Part shown: positions 1-8,127 of the stretch, one piece after another
How the letters are laid out: the number at the start of each line of letters is the position of its first letter
How positions within the stretch are numbered: position 1 is the stretch's first letter
NCBI RefSeq assembly: GCF_021545845.1
Contig: NZ_CP088923.1
Coordinates: 1,736,001 to 1,800,000 of the forward strand
DNA from: Rhodanobacter thiooxydans
Lineage (GTDB): Bacteria > Pseudomonadota > Gammaproteobacteria > Xanthomonadales > Rhodanobacteraceae
Length of the DNA: 64,000 bases
Direction: 5' to 3'
The notes under the pieces: model-generated
Told to the model about the DNA's origin: nothing
What the model saw: only the letters and a program-made list of their open reading frames with translations
Database searches by the model: none
Made by a program: the position numbers and the translations under genes

Positions 1-276
1 CTCAGCTCAGTCCCTGGTGCGCCGATTCCCCCGGGGTTGGCGCCGCCGCCCAGGCCCGTCAATACGCTGCCATCGTCCTACAGCCGCTCCGCCGGCAGCA
101 CGGCCCGGACCCGCTCGGCGGCTACCGCCCGGAGATCGGAGGCGCCTGCCGCCGCACCGCCACCTACCGCGGTGATGCTGAAGACCATTCCGGTGACCAA
201 CGCCACGCACGCCACGGGCACAAAAGCGAGCACGCCGGCAAAGCCGATCACGGTGAACCTGGGCGACTACGAGTAA
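1..276 (+). CDS. C-terminal end of an unrecognised protein (partial)
   Basis: The frame is open from the first base of the window to a TAA at 274-276, so the start lies upstream. The visible 91 residues are rich in Pro, Ala, Ser and Thr and end in a more ordered-looking tail, VNLGDYE. The stop overlaps the start of the next gene as TAATG, which suggests translational coupling and a shared operon. The frame of the next gene is also open back to the window edge, but its upstream translation looks unnatural, so I prefer this frame. I do not recognise a family. Confidence 0.5.
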   Translation, partial: LSSVPGAPIPPGLAPPPRPVNTLPSSYSRSAGSTARTRSAATARRSEAPAAAPPPTAVMLKTIPVTNATHATGTKASTPAKPITVNLGDYE

Positions 277-1862
277 TGAGCGCGACGTCGCCTGCGAATG
301 GCAATGTTCTGACTCGGTATCTGGTTCGCTACGAAGGCCGCAAGCTCTGGGGCGGCGTCATGCTTTGCGTGACGCTGGCCTACCTGGCGATCGAGTTCGG
401 CTTCAACGCCCGCCTGCTGGATGTGGTCGGCAGCAACGTGTCGCCGGGTGCCGTCGAGTCGATCGAGCGCTGGGGGCGTTGCCTGTCCGGCTTCGCGCTG
501 GCCCTGGCCCTGTGGCCCTCGCAGTTCCACAAGGCGGAGAAGCGACATTGGAGCACCCGCCGGCTCGTTGCGTCGACGGCGATCCTCACCGCCATCACGA
601 TGACCACCGTGTTCGTGCTGGAAAAGGTCGCCATCGTGGATCAACTGGTCGATCACTCCAGCCCGGAAGCGAGGCAGGAAGCGATCAATCTGCAACTGCT
701 GCAGCAAGCCTTCATCAGTGGCGAGATCAAGCTGGATGGCCTGAAGCTCGACGTCTCCCAGCCGGTAAAACCAGACGTCAAGACGTTCATGGCAACTTTT
801 CCCTTCCTGGCATCGTCAATCAAGAGCGTCGAGAAGCGCATCGAGGACAAGAAGGCCGACATCGTTCGCCGGGAGATGCGGGATAACACCGGCATGTTCG
901 ACAAGGCGTGGCAAGGCTACGTGCAGAGTCGACGGGATATAGAAGGGCGGTACAACGCCTACGTCGGCGCCGTGAACAAGGGTGCCCAGGCGCTCAACAA
1001 CATCGACCGCGATGTGGATGCACAATGGGCCAGGTACGAGGCCAGGCTCGCTCGTTACCGTTGGACGCCGGACACGGTTCCCAGCCGCAACTGGGGCGAT
1101 GTGCGGAAGTCCGTGCGCAAACAGGGCCTGCCCGTCGCCAATGACTGGGTGCCGTCGGACAGGGAAGGATTCTATGAGGCCTACCACCGGAAGGTGGAGG
1201 GCAGCGTGGGTGGCACTCTCAACGTCGGTAACGGTGTGCGGTTACCCCGCAACCTGACGTTCGCGCAATTTGTTAGCCGACCTGAAATCCAGAAAGCCTG
1301 GAAACAGGCACTGGGCGTGCCGGCGAGCATGACCGTGCACCTCCTTGGTTCACCAGACGCCTTCGATGCCGAGATCTACGGGCCCATGCTCGAGACCCGC
1401 ATAGGCGACACCGTGAAGCGCCTGAATGCCCCGGTGGAAGACTTCGCTGACCATGGGGTTTATGAGAAGGAGGGTCGCGACGCTTATCGGGCCGTGGTGG
1501 TTCCACCGATTTCGCTGGCGTTCTCTTTGGCGGGGGCGTTGGTCCACATCCTCAAGCTGGCGGTATGGATGGGCATGATGTTGACGGGATGGGTCTATCG
1601 CAATGCCTGGGTACTGACGGGTGCACTGATTACCTTTTGCATGGGTGTGCTTGGTGTGGTCGGTGTCCTGCCCACGACCACCCTTACGAAGGAACCCCTG
1701 TTCACCAAAGTGATTTACCCCGCAGCGAAAGCTGACGGCAGGGCGGGGCCAATGACGGCATGGGCTATTCGCTCGACCATTCATCTACAGCCCATCGCTT
1801 GGCCTCTATTTGAGAGCGTTCGTATCAACGGTCTTCGTGGTTTCGACTTTGGCGTCAAGTGA
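276..1862 (+). CDS. Unknown multi-pass membrane protein, 528 aa
   Basis: I do not recognise the family. Hydrophobic segments lie near residues 25-43, 67-81 and 97-116. A long hydrophilic, charged middle section (about 120-400) follows, then two or more C-terminal membrane segments between about 405 and 466. The middle section is rich in Lys, Arg, Asp and Glu with helix-like stretches, so a large soluble domain between two membrane blocks is a fair reading. The ATG overlaps the stop of the preceding gene (TAATG). It sits beside a decayed IS3 element and on the 3' side of tRNA-Thr, which fits an accessory or island gene. No function is assigned. Confidence 0.75.
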   Translation: MSATSPANGNVLTRYLVRYEGRKLWGGVMLCVTLAYLAIEFGFNARLLDVVGSNVSPGAVESIERWGRCLSGFALALALWPSQFHKAEKRHWSTRRLVASTAILTAITMTTVFVLEKVAIVDQLVDHSSPEARQEAINLQLLQQAFISGEIKLDGLKLDVSQPVKPDVKTFMATFPFLASSIKSVEKRIEDKKADIVRREMRDNTGMFDKAWQGYVQSRRDIEGRYNAYVGAVNKGAQALNNIDRDVDAQWARYEARLARYRWTPDTVPSRNWGDVRKSVRKQGLPVANDWVPSDREGFYEAYHRKVEGSVGGTLNVGNGVRLPRNLTFAQFVSRPEIQKAWKQALGVPASMTVHLLGSPDAFDAEIYGPMLETRIGDTVKRLNAPVEDFADHGVYEKEGRDAYRAVVVPPISLAFSLAGALVHILKLAVWMGMMLTGWVYRNAWVLTGALITFCMGVLGVVGVLPTTTLTKEPLFTKVIYPAAKADGRAGPMTAWAIRSTIHLQPIAWPLFESVRINGLRGFDFGVK

Positions 1863-2039
1863 TGGGGTGCTGCCCGCTTGAACTGAAGCATCATTGCGGC
1901 ACCCCGCGAAAAAAGCTTTCCGTCGCTTCGGCTGTATCTTTGTTGCGCAAAGCATTCTTTAGCAGGCTGTTGAGAATGCCCCGTGCTGTGACCCGTCCTG
2001 AAATGAGTTGACACCTTTTCCCGAAGAAAAGGCGACCTC

Positions 2040-2680
2040 ATGAATCCAAGGATCAGACGCACGCAACGAGACTACACGCTGGCCTTCAAACTGACGGTGG
2101 TCGAGCAGGTGGAAAAAGGCGAGCTGACCTGCAAACAGGCTAAGGATCGCTACGGGATCCAAGGCCGATCGACCGTGCTGGTGTGGCTGCGCAAGTACGG
2201 CCGGCAAGACCGGCGCGATGGCGCATCATCGGCACCATGTCTACCCAACCCAAACCACTGCGAGGTTGTGATTTTTTCAACCGCTCAGGCCGGCCACGGC
2301 GAGGGCATGTCGAGGGCATGGCGAGGGCATGGATGCCCGAGTTGAGGCAACGCAGGAGCAGTTGCCCCATGCCCGAGTTGAGGCAACGCAGGAGCAGTTG
2401 CCCGATGCCCGAGTTGAGGCAACGCAGGGAGCGGTTGCCCGATGGCCGGACATGAAACAGTCACGCCAGTGACTGTTTCATGTGAGCGAGTCCGGGCGTG
2501 TACCGGACTCGTGACTGAAGAAAACCACAGGATGTGGTTTTCTTCACAAGCTCTGACGCCGGAACAACAGATCAAGGCGCTGCAGGTCGAACTGCAACAA
2601 GCCAATGAGAAGGCCCGCCTGCTCGAGGAGATGCTGGACGTGCTCAAGCAGGACTATGGAGTGCGCGTCGTAAAAAACCT
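2040..2680 (+). pseudogene. IS3-family orfA remnant, interrupted
   Basis: Residues encoded from 2040 to about 2210 form a typical IS3 OrfA helix-turn-helix (TLAFKLTVVEQVEKGELT, ending near WLRKYGRQD). The frame then runs into foreign sequence and stops at 2343-2345. From about 2550 the OrfA coiled-coil region resumes (LTPEQQIKALQVELQQAN and onward, ending near DYGVRVVK). The inserted block is 339 bp, a multiple of three, so the two halves share a frame, but the insert contains a stop. The protein is therefore broken. Confidence 0.8.
2211..2549 (+). repeat. Direct repeats followed by a run of hairpins inside orfA
   Basis: This block separates the two halves of orfA. In order it holds three short direct repeats of CGAGGGCATG (about 2300-2332), three adjacent 36-37-bp direct repeats (2333-2441, each containing GGCAAC...GTTGCC arms), and three different near-adjacent inverted repeats. 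The inverted repeats are 2451-2464/2469-2482 (14-bp perfect arms, 4-nt loop), 2487-2495/2503-2511 (9-bp arms) and 2517-2528/2534-2545 (12-bp perfect arms, 5-nt loop). The 36-bp unit is 12 codons long and in one frame reads MPELRQRRSSCP repeatedly. I know no named element with this build. Confidence 0.85.
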
Positions 2681-2890
2681 TTGGGCAAGTCCTCGCGCAA
2701 AGTCTCGTCCCTGCTGCATCGACCCAGCGACCTGCAACAGGCTCGCCGGATGGTCAAAGAGTCCGTGGCCATCTGCAGCCACGAGCGGCCCCACCTGTCC
2801 CTGAAATGCAGAACGCCCGATGAGGTTCATCGGGCGTTCTTCCGGCAGGGCCAACCTGCCTCCTTGCCTTCCCAAAAGGTGTCAACCTGA
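2681..2890 (+). pseudogene. IS3-family orfB 3' fragment
   Basis: A short start-like stretch (GKSSRKVSS) runs straight into the extreme C-terminal end of an IS3 transposase: HERPHLSLKCRTPDEVHRAF, the usual end of the rve integrase-core domain. All of the catalytic D, D and E region is missing, so this is an internal deletion of most of orfB. It lies just inside the right terminal repeat of the element. Confidence 0.8.
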
Positions 2891-2910
2891 ATCAGGACGG
2901 GCCAGTCAAC

Positions 2911-2986
2911 TGGTGCCGGAGATAGGAATCGAACCTACGACCCCATCATTACGAATGACGTGCTCTACCAACTGAGCTACTCCGGC
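2911..2986 (-). tRNA. tRNA-Thr (anticodon CGU)
   Basis: The minus strand folds as a complete 76-nt tRNA including an encoded 3' CCA. The acceptor stem is GCCGGAG paired with CTCCGGC, the D arm is GCTCAGTTGGTAGAGC, the anticodon loop is TTCGTAA (anticodon CGT, reading ACG), and the T loop is TTCGATT. Its 3' end faces the IS remnant and the unknown genes at the left edge, the side on which tRNA-targeted islands normally sit. Confidence 0.97.
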
Positions 2987-3211
2987 GGAGAACCGCGAAT
3001 TCTACGGGCCGCGTCGCGATGGCGCAAGCGACGGCGCCGGTATTTGCGGCGTCAGGCGGCCGTGAGACGATGGCTCCGGCCTTGCATTCGGCGGCTGCCG
3101 GATGGCGGCTGCGCAGGCGCGTCGCTCAGGTTTTCCGGGGCGCGGCCGATAACGGGACGACGGCCTTTGCCGTGCGGACTAGGGAGGGTCTGAATCGACT
3201 TTCTTGGGGGC

Positions 3212-5116
3212 GTGTTGTCCGGACTATTCCGTGATTTGCCAGGTTTGCTCGCGTTGCTGTTGGCGGCGACGCCGTGCGCATTTGCGGGACCGGCGACACC
3301 GCCTCCGGCGCACGACGCGGCGGCGTTCGACCTGCTCGTCCGGCAGCTGGACAACGGCGATATACCGCTCAACAACCAGACCGCGACCAGGCAGGCGCTC
3401 GACCGCCTGGGCGCGCTGCTGCCGCCCGGCGATGCCTACCGGCAGCGCCGCTACGACTACGTGTACTGCTTCCTGGCCTTCGACAACGACGTCAAGGGCG
3501 GCCACGCCTATGCGAGTCGCGGCACCGAGCAGGCGCAGAAGGTGGGCGACCTGGATGCGGAGGCCAACTTCCGGATTTGTCGTGGCCTCTACCAGAGCAA
3601 GCTGACCACGGAGCGCGACGCGCTGCCGGATTACGAAGCCGGCATCCGGCTCGCCCGGCGCCTGGAAAACCCGCGCCTGATCGCCGACGCGCTGACCTGG
3701 CGCGGCGGCGCCCAGTCGCTGCTGGGCGAGCAGGCCAAGGCGCTGTTCGATTTCCTGGAAGCGCAGCACCTGTACGAAACCGTGGGCAACACGACGCCGG
3801 CGCAGTCCAACCTCATCAGCATCGCCACCATCTACCGCCGGCTGGGCGAGTACGACAAGGCCGGCGATTACCTGCGCCAGTCGATGCAGTCGGCACAACG
3901 CAAGGACGACGAGCATGAACAGATGGTGATCTACATGCAGCTGGGTTTCCTGGCCACCGAGCGGGGCGACCCCGCGGGGGCCATCGCCCCGCTGCAGCGG
4001 GCGCTGGCCTTGGCGCACGAAACCGGTTCGCGGCAAAGCGTGGGTTCCGCCCTGCTGGCGCTGGCCGAAAGCAACAACGCCCGTCAGCGTCATGCCGAGG
4101 CGCTGCAGCAGGTGGAGGCCGCCACGAAGGAATTCCAGGCGGTATCGGACCAGTCCAACACCGGCATGCTGGCGCTGCAGTCGGCCGAGGCGCATGCGGG
4201 CCTGGGCCAGCACGAACTGGCCGCACGCGAGTTCGACCTGGCCGAGGCGAGCGTCAGACAAAACCGCAACATGCGCTACCTGGCCGAGCTGTACGAGGAG
4301 CGCTCCAGGAACCAGGAGGCACTAGGCAAGCCGGCCGCCGCGCTGGCCGATCTCAAGCTGAAAATGGAGACCGATGCGGCGCTGGCGCGCATGGCCAAGA
4401 CCCAGCTGACCACGCTGATGAGCTGGCAGTTCGACACCGAGCGGCGCGAACTGGAGAACCGCAAGCTGGCCGCCGACAAGGCGCTCAAGGAGCAGCAGCT
4501 GGCCGCGCTGGAGCGCGTGCGCGGCTGGCAGTGGCTGGCCATCCTGCTGGCCGGCGTGCTGTTGCTGCTGATGCTGTGGCTGGCGTGGCGGCAGCTGCGC
4601 CGGAGTCGCCACCTGCACCGGCTGGCGCTCACCGATGCGCTCACCGGCATCTCCAATCGACGCCATATCGAGTACATGCTGGGCGAAGCCGTCGACGAGG
4701 CCCGCCGCAGCCAGCGGGAGCTGGCCGTGATCATGCTCGACATCGACCACTTCAAGAGCGTCAACGATGGCCATGGCCACACGGCCGGCGACCAGGTACT
4801 GGAACAGCTCGTGCGTGTCTGCCTGGGCGCGCTGCGTCAGCACGACCGCCTCGGGCGGATGGGCGGCGAGGAATTCCTGGTGGTGCTGCCGGATACCGAC
4901 CTGGAGGGCGGTCTGCAGGTGGCCGAGCGCCTGCGCGTCTGCGTGGCGGCGGCGTGGCTGGTGGTCGAAAGCGTGGAGCTGCAGCTCTCGATCAGCCTCG
5001 GCGTAGCCCAGCTGAGGCCGACCGAGACCGGCGCGGCCTCGCTGGTGCGTCGTGCCGATGCCGCGCTGTACCACGCCAAGGACAACGGCAGGAACCGGGT
5101 CGAGGCGGCACCGTAG
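3212..5116 (+). CDS. Periplasmic TPR sensor diguanylate cyclase
   Basis: Makes cyclic di-GMP from two GTP. A signal peptide-like N-terminus (hydrophobic LLALLLAATPCAFA) is followed by TPR-like helical repeats (about residues 60-380), a coiled-coil stretch, one membrane segment (about 435-460) and a C-terminal GGDEF domain. The active-site motif is GGEEF and the metal/nucleotide region reads DIDHFKSVNDGHGH. The repeats should lie in the periplasm and the cyclase in the cytoplasm. The start is uncertain: GTG at 3212 sits only one base after a GGGGG run, and TTG at 3215 would be better spaced. It is monocistronic and precedes the pilin operon. Confidence 0.9.
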   Translation: MLSGLFRDLPGLLALLLAATPCAFAGPATPPPAHDAAAFDLLVRQLDNGDIPLNNQTATRQALDRLGALLPPGDAYRQRRYDYVYCFLAFDNDVKGGHAYASRGTEQAQKVGDLDAEANFRICRGLYQSKLTTERDALPDYEAGIRLARRLENPRLIADALTWRGGAQSLLGEQAKALFDFLEAQHLYETVGNTTPAQSNLISIATIYRRLGEYDKAGDYLRQSMQSAQRKDDEHEQMVIYMQLGFLATERGDPAGAIAPLQRALALAHETGSRQSVGSALLALAESNNARQRHAEALQQVEAATKEFQAVSDQSNTGMLALQSAEAHAGLGQHELAAREFDLAEASVRQNRNMRYLAELYEERSRNQEALGKPAAALADLKLKMETDAALARMAKTQLTTLMSWQFDTERRELENRKLAADKALKEQQLAALERVRGWQWLAILLAGVLLLLMLWLAWRQLRRSRHLHRLALTDALTGISNRRHIEYMLGEAVDEARRSQRELAVIMLDIDHFKSVNDGHGHTAGDQVLEQLVRVCLGALRQHDRLGRMGGEEFLVVLPDTDLEGGLQVAERLRVCVAAAWLVVESVELQLSISLGVAQLRPTETGAASLVRRADAALYHAKDNGRNRVEAAP

Positions 5117-5188
5117 CGATCCGGACCCACCACGGCGCCGACGCATGCGGGCGGCTGCCGCCTCTTGACCGCAATCACTTTTCTGATG

Positions 5189-5237
5189 CCCTCAGCCGCC
5201 GCTCGTCGGCCAATTCCTACCGCCGGTCGGCTGAGGG
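5189..5237. repeat. Inverted repeat downstream of the diguanylate cyclase
   Basis: Ten-base perfect arms (CCCTCAGCCG and CGGCTGAGGG) flank a 29-base loop. It lies between the cyclase stop and fimT. It has no following T run, so it is a weak terminator candidate at best; it may be a palindromic repeat. Confidence 0.5.
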
Positions 5238-5295
5238 CTGGCCGGCGCCGGGCGGATGGGTACAGTGCCGGCAGGGACATCAGGGGGAGAGTTCC

Positions 5296-5919
5296 ATGCA
5301 GGTCTGGTCGCGTCAGCGAGACGTCTCGTTGATCCGGGCGCGCACGTCGGCAGATGCCGGCGACCGCCCCTGGTGGCGCACGCCGGTACGGAGGCGCGAG
5401 CGCGGCTTCACCCTGGTCGAGCTGCTGATCACCATGGCTGTGGCCGTGGTGCTGATCGTGATCGCGGTGCCGAGCTTCAAGAACATCACGCTTTCCAACA
5501 AGCTCACCACCGCCGCCAACGACATCGTCAATGCGATCCACGTGGCGCGGATGGAAGCGGTCAAGCGCAACGCGAACACCCAGCTGTGCAGCAACTCGGC
5601 CAGCGCCAACGGCGCCGACGCCCTAGGCGTCGCCTGCAGCACCCAGAGCGGCGCGGTCTATGCCGTGGCCAATGGCGCCGCCAGCCAGGTGCTGGCCGGC
5701 ACGGTCGGCATCACCGGGGCCGTGCAGCTGAAGGGCGATATGACGGCGATCCGTTTCGGCGGGCAGGGGCTGGGGCAGAAAGCTGGCACCACCGTCCCCT
5801 ACACCGGCACGGTGGCCGACATCTGCACCGGCCAGATGAGCAAGGACAACCATCGCACCATCAGCATGACCACCGGCTCGATTCTCGTGGTCGATACCAG
5901 TTCGGGAGCCTGCCCATGA
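5296..5919 (+). CDS. fimT: Type IV minor pilin, FimT/GspH family
   Basis: A 207-residue prepilin, first gene of a minor pilin operon. A long basic leader ends in RRRERG, and cleavage before the Phe of GFTLVELLITMA would be by prepilin peptidase PilD; the Glu at mature position 5 is present. A single hydrophobic helix is followed by a GspH-like globular domain. The ATG at 5296 has a good ribosome site (AGGGGGAGAG). The stop overlaps pilV as ATGA. Minor pilins prime assembly of the pilus and sit at its tip. The leader is unusually long, so a later start is possible. Confidence 0.88.
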   Translation: MQVWSRQRDVSLIRARTSADAGDRPWWRTPVRRRERGFTLVELLITMAVAVVLIVIAVPSFKNITLSNKLTTAANDIVNAIHVARMEAVKRNANTQLCSNSASANGADALGVACSTQSGAVYAVANGAASQVLAGTVGITGAVQLKGDMTAIRFGGQGLGQKAGTTVPYTGTVADICTGQMSKDNHRTISMTTGSILVVDTSSGACP

Positions 5920-6398
5920 TCCGTCGCCCTGTTCCAGCCATGCCGTGCGTGGCGGCGCGCCCGGCGCAGTCCGGCGTCAGCCTGATCGAGGTGCTGATCG
6001 CCGTACTGGTGCTGTCCATCGCCTTCCTCGGCATCGCCGCATTGCAGGCGGTATCGCTTTCCACCAACAACAGCGCCATGGCGCGCAGCATGGCCACGGT
6101 CGCCAGCTACTCGATCCTCGATGCCATGCGCGCGGACATCGTCAGCGCCAAGAACGGCAACTACAACAAGACCGTCACCGCCAACGCCTGCAGTTCGACG
6201 GTGACCACGCTGGCGGATACCCAGCTCGCGCAGTGGTGCAACCAGCTGGGCCGGAATCTGGGCGCGGCGGCCGCGACCAAGGGCACGGTCGACTGCACCG
6301 GTGCCGGGGTATGCACCGTCACCATCGCCTTCGACGACAGCCGCGCGGGGAAGGGCGGCAGCAGCAACCAGACCGTCACCACCAAGGCCATGCTATGA
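5916..6398 (+). CDS. pilV: Type IV pilus minor pilin PilV
   Basis: A 160-residue prepilin-like protein with the class III leader ending SG before VSLIEVLIAVLVLSIAFLG; Glu5 is present. It overlaps fimT upstream and pilW downstream by 4 bp each (ATGA), showing tight translational coupling. The family is part of the minor pilin complex that initiates pilus assembly in the inner membrane. Length and position in the fimT-pilV-pilW-pilX-pilY1-pilE order match the usual cluster. Confidence 0.9.
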   Translation: MIRRPVPAMPCVAARPAQSGVSLIEVLIAVLVLSIAFLGIAALQAVSLSTNNSAMARSMATVASYSILDAMRADIVSAKNGNYNKTVTANACSSTVTTLADTQLAQWCNQLGRNLGAAAATKGTVDCTGAGVCTVTIAFDDSRAGKGGSSNQTVTTKAML

Positions 6399-7447
6399 GC
6401 AAGCGTCATTCCCCCACCCGGGCGGCCTGCCGTGGCGTGGCGCCGGCGAAACCCGCGGCAGGCTTCACCCTGATCGAGCTGATGGTGGCGATGGTGCTGG
6501 GGCTGATCGTGGTGGGCGGGGTGGTCAGCGTGTTCCTGGCCAACCAGCGCACCTACCGCACCAACCAGGCACTGGGCGACGTGCAGGATGGCTCGCGCCT
6601 CGCGTTCGAACTGATGGCGCGCGACATCCGCGAGGCCGGCCTCACCGGCTGCAACAACAACGGGCGCGTGGCCAACGTACTCAACAACCAGAGCACCGCG
6701 TGGTGGGCCGACTGGGGCAATGCCGTGCATGGCTATGGCGTCGGTACGGCCACGGCGGACCCGGCGTTGACCGTGGGCACGGCCGCGACCAACCAGGTGG
6801 GCGGCACCGACTCGCTGCAACTGATCGGCGCCGCCGACTCGGGGCTGAGCGTGGCGGCCACGCCCAGCTCGACGGCTGCCAATTTCAAGCTCAACGACAA
6901 GACCTCGGATATCGTGACGGGCGACGTGGTCATCGTCTGCGATCCCGACCATGCGGCCATCGCCCAGGTCACCAGCTACAACAGCAGCAACGTCACGCTG
7001 GTCCACAACGCCGGTGGCAGCACGGTTCCCGGCAATTGCTCCAAGGGGCTGGCCTTTCCCACCAATTGCGCCAGCCCCAACGGAAACGGCTACGCGTTCG
7101 GGCCGAATTCGCAGATCTTCAAGCTCGGCGCGGTGGACTGGTACATCGGCTACAACCCGCTGGGCGGCAAATCCCTGTACCGCGTGAACGTGGTCACCAC
7201 GGCTGGCGCACCCACGCCGACGGCGCAGGAGATGGTGCGCGACGTCACCGGCATGGTCATCAGCTACCACCAGGCAGGCGTGGCCAGCTTCGTCGATGCC
7301 AAGACGGTGGCGGCCAACTGGGGCGCCGTCGACTCCGTGCGGGTCCAGCTCACGGTGGAAAGCGTGGACAAGCGCGCCGGCACCGACACCAAACCCATCA
7401 CACGCCAGTTCTCGGCCACCACCACCGTGCGCAACCGGGTGCCATGA
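6395..7447 (+). CDS. pilW: Type IV pilus assembly protein PilW
   Basis: A 350-residue minor pilin. The prepilin site is G before FTLIELMVAMVLGLIVVGG, with Glu5 present, followed by the typical QRTYRTNQALGDVQDG helix and a large Cys-containing globular domain. PilW works with PilV, PilX and PilY1 at the pilus tip. The start overlaps pilV (ATGA), and the stop is one base before the pilX start. Confidence 0.92.
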   Translation: MSKRHSPTRAACRGVAPAKPAAGFTLIELMVAMVLGLIVVGGVVSVFLANQRTYRTNQALGDVQDGSRLAFELMARDIREAGLTGCNNNGRVANVLNNQSTAWWADWGNAVHGYGVGTATADPALTVGTAATNQVGGTDSLQLIGAADSGLSVAATPSSTAANFKLNDKTSDIVTGDVVIVCDPDHAAIAQVTSYNSSNVTLVHNAGGSTVPGNCSKGLAFPTNCASPNGNGYAFGPNSQIFKLGAVDWYIGYNPLGGKSLYRVNVVTTAGAPTPTAQEMVRDVTGMVISYHQAGVASFVDAKTVAANWGAVDSVRVQLTVESVDKRAGTDTKPITRQFSATTTVRNRVP

Positions 7448-7448
7448 C

Positions 7449-8051
7449 ATGAGCCGCCTCGTCCCGACTTCCCGCTCTTTCCATCCCGCCCGCCGTCATC
7501 CTTCGCCGCGACGCGGAGCACAGCGCGGCGTGGCCCTGGTGGTGGCGCTGATCCTGCTGGTGGTGATCACCCTGGTGGGGCTGGCCGCAGTGCGCGGCAC
7601 CATCATGCAGCAGAAGATGTCCGCCAACATGTACGACCGGCAGGTGGCGTTCCAGGGCGCCGAGGCAGCCATGCGCGCGGCGGCGGCCAGCATCCCCACC
7701 AGCCCGGGCGATGTCGCGCGGAACTGCCAGTCGGCCAGCGTGAAATGCCTGGCCGACCCGTTCAGCGATCCCGACCTGCCGGCAGGCAGCATCAAGACCT
7801 TGTCCACCGCGCAATACACGGCCGGCACCCTGGCCACCGGCCAGCCGCAGTACGTGGTCGAGAACATGGGCAACTTCCAGGACCCGTCGGCCAACACCGG
7901 CTTCAACCAGAGCGCCAACTCGCACAACTACGGCGTCAACGGCGGCGCCATCACCAACATCTACTACCGCGTGACGGCCCGCAGCGGCGACCCCGCCCAG
8001 GTGGGCGGGCGCGCGGTCGTCGTACTGCAGGCCATGATCAAGCAGGGTTGA
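7449..8051 (+). CDS. pilX: Type IV pilus assembly protein PilX
   Basis: A 200-residue minor pilin-like protein. A basic leader precedes QRGVALVVALILLVVITLVG, and the following AAVRGTIMQQKMSANMYDRQ block is typical of PilX N-terminal domains. As in other PilX proteins, Glu at position 5 is absent, which fits its proposed role among the tip components. The ATG at 7449 follows the pilW stop directly. Confidence 0.9.
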   Translation: MSRLVPTSRSFHPARRHPSPRRGAQRGVALVVALILLVVITLVGLAAVRGTIMQQKMSANMYDRQVAFQGAEAAMRAAAASIPTSPGDVARNCQSASVKCLADPFSDPDLPAGSIKTLSTAQYTAGTLATGQPQYVVENMGNFQDPSANTGFNQSANSHNYGVNGGAITNIYYRVTARSGDPAQVGGRAVVVLQAMIKQG

Positions 8052-8127
8052 GTCTTCGGTCCTGCGCCGACTTCAAACGGACGCATGGACTTTCCCGTGC
8101 CGCACCATCGCAAAGAGCGGAATCGAC

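Larger units (their letters stand above)
1989..2904 (+). mobile_element. Decayed IS3-family insertion sequence
   Basis: Imperfect terminal inverted repeats bound the element. Both ends carry CCCGTCCTG and, a few bases further in, TTGACACCTTTT, in inverted orientation (left about 1989-2020, right about 2873-2904). Between them lie the N-terminal part of an IS3-type OrfA, an inserted repeat and hairpin block (2211-2549), the rest of OrfA, and only the last part of OrfB. The DDE core of OrfB is missing, so the element cannot move itself. No clear 3-bp target duplication is visible. The right end stops 6 bp from the 3' CCA of tRNA-Thr. Confidence 0.8.

Noticed and set aside
3..275. Extending the unknown membrane protein upstream in its own frame
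   Set aside because: The frame is open, but the translation looks unnatural, and a TAATG overlap with another frame marks a normal gene junction.
2333..2441. Three 36-bp repeats as a CRISPR array
   Set aside because: The units are directly adjacent without spacers, and no cas gene is present.
5189..5237. Rho-independent terminator after the TPR cyclase
   Set aside because: The loop is 29 bases and no T run follows, so it is listed only as an inverted repeat.
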